Origin: JBLHOS01 sp047623825
GTDB taxonomy: Bacteria; Pseudomonadota; Alphaproteobacteria; Rhodobacterales; Rhodobacteraceae
Direction of reading: 5' to 3'
Assembly (NCBI GenBank): GCA_047623825.1
Contig: JBLHOS010000026.1
Coordinates: 1 to 33,221, forward strand
Length of the DNA: 33,221 nt
A program made the position numbers and the translations under genes. Shown in pieces: positions 32,123-33,221 of this stretch. The notes under the pieces were generated by a model, which was not told the DNA's origin, searched no databases, and was given only the letters and a program-made list of their open reading frames with translations. The first letter of the stretch is position 1. Every line of letters begins with the position of its first letter.

Positions 32123-32734
32123 TCAGTGAGAGAAGATGTCGATTTCGGGCCAGCCCGCCAGATCAAGTTTTGCCCGTGCCGGCAGGAAGTCAAAACACGC
32201 TTGCGCCAATTCCGCCCTGCCCTCACGCTTTAACCGCTCATTCAGAATATTGCGCAGCTGATGCAGGTAAAGAACGTCAGATGCGGCATAGGTCTTTTGC
32301 GCCTCGCTCAGGATTGGGGAGCCCCAGTCAGAGCTTTGCTGATGCTTGGAGATATCCAAATCCAGCAGCTCTTGGCAAAGATATTTCAGCCCATGGCGAT
32401 CCGTATAGGTCCGGATCAGTTTTGAGGCGATTTTGGTGCAATAAACGGGCGTGGCCAACGCGCCAAATGCGTTGTACATCGCAGCAATATCAAAGCGACC
32501 AAAATGGAAGAGCTTCAAGACCTTTGGGTCTTTCAGCATGGCGCAAAGATTGGGCGCGTCGGTCTGGCCCTTATCGACCTGCACCAAATGCGCATTTCCA
32601 TCGCCGTCGGACATTTGGATCAGGCACAATCGGTCGCGATGTGGGTGCAGACCCATCGTTTCGCAATCGATCGCAACAATCGGGCCTAGTGTTAGGCCAT
32701 CGGGTAGGTCGTTCTTGTAAAGATGTATCGTCAC
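32123..32734 (-). CDS. rnd: Short ribonuclease D (DEDDy 3'-5' exonuclease)
   Basis: RNase D-type enzymes trim the 3' ends of tRNA and other small RNAs. This 203-residue protein is only the DEDDy exonuclease domain. Exo I is Asp23-x-Glu25 in IVAIDCETMGL, Exo II is Asp82 in LFHFGRFDIAAM, and Exo III is Tyr149 and Asp153 in YAASDVLYLHQL. The HRDC domains of E. coli RNase D (about 375 residues) are absent; short versions like this are usual upstream of lptC in alphaproteobacteria. The start is GTG at 32734 with GAGGG just upstream. It is the first gene of rnd-lptC-lptA-lptB and lies 29 nt downstream of a tRNA-Leu gene. Confidence 0.92.
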   Translation of the reverse strand: MTIHLYKNDLPDGLTLGPIVAIDCETMGLHPHRDRLCLIQMSDGDGNAHLVQVDKGQTDAPNLCAMLKDPKVLKLFHFGRFDIAAMYNAFGALATPVYCTKIASKLIRTYTDRHGLKYLCQELLDLDISKHQQSSDWGSPILSEAQKTYAASDVLYLHQLRNILNERLKREGRAELAQACFDFLPARAKLDLAGWPEIDIFSH

Positions 32735-32763
32735 GGGCCCTCTGCCATTCGTTGTGGGAGGGG

Positions 32764-32849
32764 TGGTGCCCAGGAGAGGACTCGAACCTCCACGTCCAAA
32801 AGGACACTAGCACCTGAAGCTAGCGCGTCTACCATTCCGCCACCTGGGC
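32764..32849 (-). tRNA. tRNA-Leu (anticodon CAG)
   Basis: The minus strand folds as a type II tRNA of 86 nt with the CCA end encoded. The acceptor arm GCCCAGG pairs with CCTGGGC, followed by A and CCA. The D-arm is GCGGAATGGTAGACGCGC, and the anticodon stem CTAGC/GCTAG encloses loop TTCAGGT with anticodon CAG (reads CUG). The long variable arm is GTCC-TTTT-GGAC, and the T-arm contains GGTTCGAGTCC. The long variable arm and the anticodon give leucine. A promoter lies just upstream. Confidence 0.97.
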
Positions 32850-32866
32850 AGGTGTCGTGGATCAGG

Positions 32867-32895
32867 CTGATATAGGCGGGCATTGGGGGTGTCAA
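32867..32895 (-). promoter_or_regulatory. Promoter of tRNA-Leu(CAG)
   Basis: On the minus strand, a perfect TTGACA (32895-32890) is followed after 17 nt by TATCAG (32872-32867); TATATC, 2 nt nearer, is an alternative -10. Transcription would start near 32860, about 11 nt before the mature tRNA 5' end, as expected for a tRNA gene. It may also read on into rnd. Confidence 0.65.
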
Positions 32896-32954
32896 CGGGC
32901 CTGCTAGGGAAAACCGCAGGGTCGAGCGATCGGTTGAACTGGCCCGGTCGTACA

Positions 32955-33221
32955 TCAGTAGTCCCGCTCAAAAAATACCCCAAGCCCACTTTCCCCATCG
33001 GAGGCAAAACTACCCCGCGCAGTGACGCTGGGCGACAGATCAACGTTCAGGGAAATCTCTGCGTCACCGCCTGCTCCGACGGTCACCTCTGAGTAGATAT
33101 TTTCCGAGATATACCGCCCGGCACGGACTGCGGCGTTGCCGGCTGCATCGGTTTGGAAGTCCAGTTCATCAAGGTTTAGGTTTTGCCGTAAATTACTCAA
33201 AAGCCCGCTGCTGCCTTGCCC
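32955..33221 (-). CDS. tamB: Translocation and assembly module protein TamB (DUF490 family), C-terminal 88 residues
   Basis: TamB is a very large inner-membrane-anchored protein that works with TamA in outer-membrane assembly and lipid transport. Only the C-terminus is in the window; the frame runs off the right edge with no start. The visible part reads GLLSNLRQNLNLDELDF, then VRAGRYISENIYSEVTVGAG, then VDLSPSVTARGSFASDGES and the terminal GVFFERDY. This beta-rich end (G-x-Y-I-S-x-N-I-Y, then SDG-x-S-GLGVFFERDY) is the conserved DUF490 signature of alphaproteobacterial TamB. tamA is expected upstream, outside the window. Between its stop and the tRNA are only about 105 nt with the tRNA promoter. 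Confidence 0.88.
   Translation of the reverse strand, partial: GQGSSGLLSNLRQNLNLDELDFQTDAAGNAAVRAGRYISENIYSEVTVGAGGDAEISLNVDLSPSVTARGSFASDGESGLGVFFERDY

Noticed and set aside
32123..32226. Longer LptC and HPF starts upstream of the chosen ATGs
   Set aside because: They add unconserved leaders (38 and 15 residues), overlap rnd or the promoter region, and displace the membrane segment or the RaiA domain start.
32858..32954. Terminator after tamB (CGACCGG paired with CCGATCG)
   Set aside because: The stem has a central mismatch and no adjacent T-tract on the minus strand; not strong enough to list.
32731..32955. Minus-strand reading frame across the tRNA-Leu gene
   Set aside because: Its middle is simply translated tRNA and the rest is promoter and the rnd start; no ribosome site or family match.

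Overview
The window is about 33 kb of chromosome from an alphaproteobacterium, most likely the roseobacter group of Rhodobacteraceae. Evidence: the gene order rho-mnmE-mnmG-rsmG-parA-parB, the rnd-lptC-lptA-lptB-hpf-ptsN block without rpoN, the parS-coded FHVEH start of MnmG, and a GT14 protein with a long C-terminal extension of the kind known in this family. Base composition looks moderate and even across the window. I see no insertion sequence, integrase, phage gene or CRISPR array.

Region 1 (1-5960, plus) is the chromosome-partition locus: the 3' end of rho, then mnmE, mnmG, rsmG, parA and parB, packed with 4-8 nt overlaps or stop-start junctions. Two parS sites lie inside coding sequence. 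One is perfect, in rsmG; the other has one mismatch, at the start of mnmG. This is typical of DNA near oriC, but no origin is visible here.

Region 2 (5957-18565) is housekeeping and heat shock. It holds a minus-strand operon rph-rdgB-hemW, a divergent plus-strand hrcA-grpE, then mutS (minus), the bifunctional-architecture malic enzyme maeB (plus), and dnaK-dnaJ (minus). dnaK has a good RpoH (sigma-32) type promoter. No CIRCE operator was found although hrcA is present.

Region 3 (18744-28874) is the accessory part. After alkB and a converging polysaccharide-export type ABC permease comes a plus-strand run: cysQ, a GT2 glycosyltransferase, galU, a GT4 glycosyltransferase, a second GT2-like glycosyltransferase, a GT14 core-2/I-branching type glycosyltransferase with a large uncharacterised C-terminal region, and a protein with two sulfotransferase-like halves. 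The gene set suggests a sulfated surface glycan. GalU would supply UDP-glucose, the four transferases would build and branch the chain, the last protein would sulfate it from PAPS, and CysQ would remove the inhibitory by-product PAP. The product is inferred, not known.

Region 4 (28876-33221, minus) holds ptsN, hpf, a 302-nt gene-free gap where rpoN sits in many other proteobacteria, then lptB-lptA-lptC-rnd (LPS export plus a short RNase D), tRNA-Leu(CAG) with its own promoter, and the C-terminus of tamB running off the window end.
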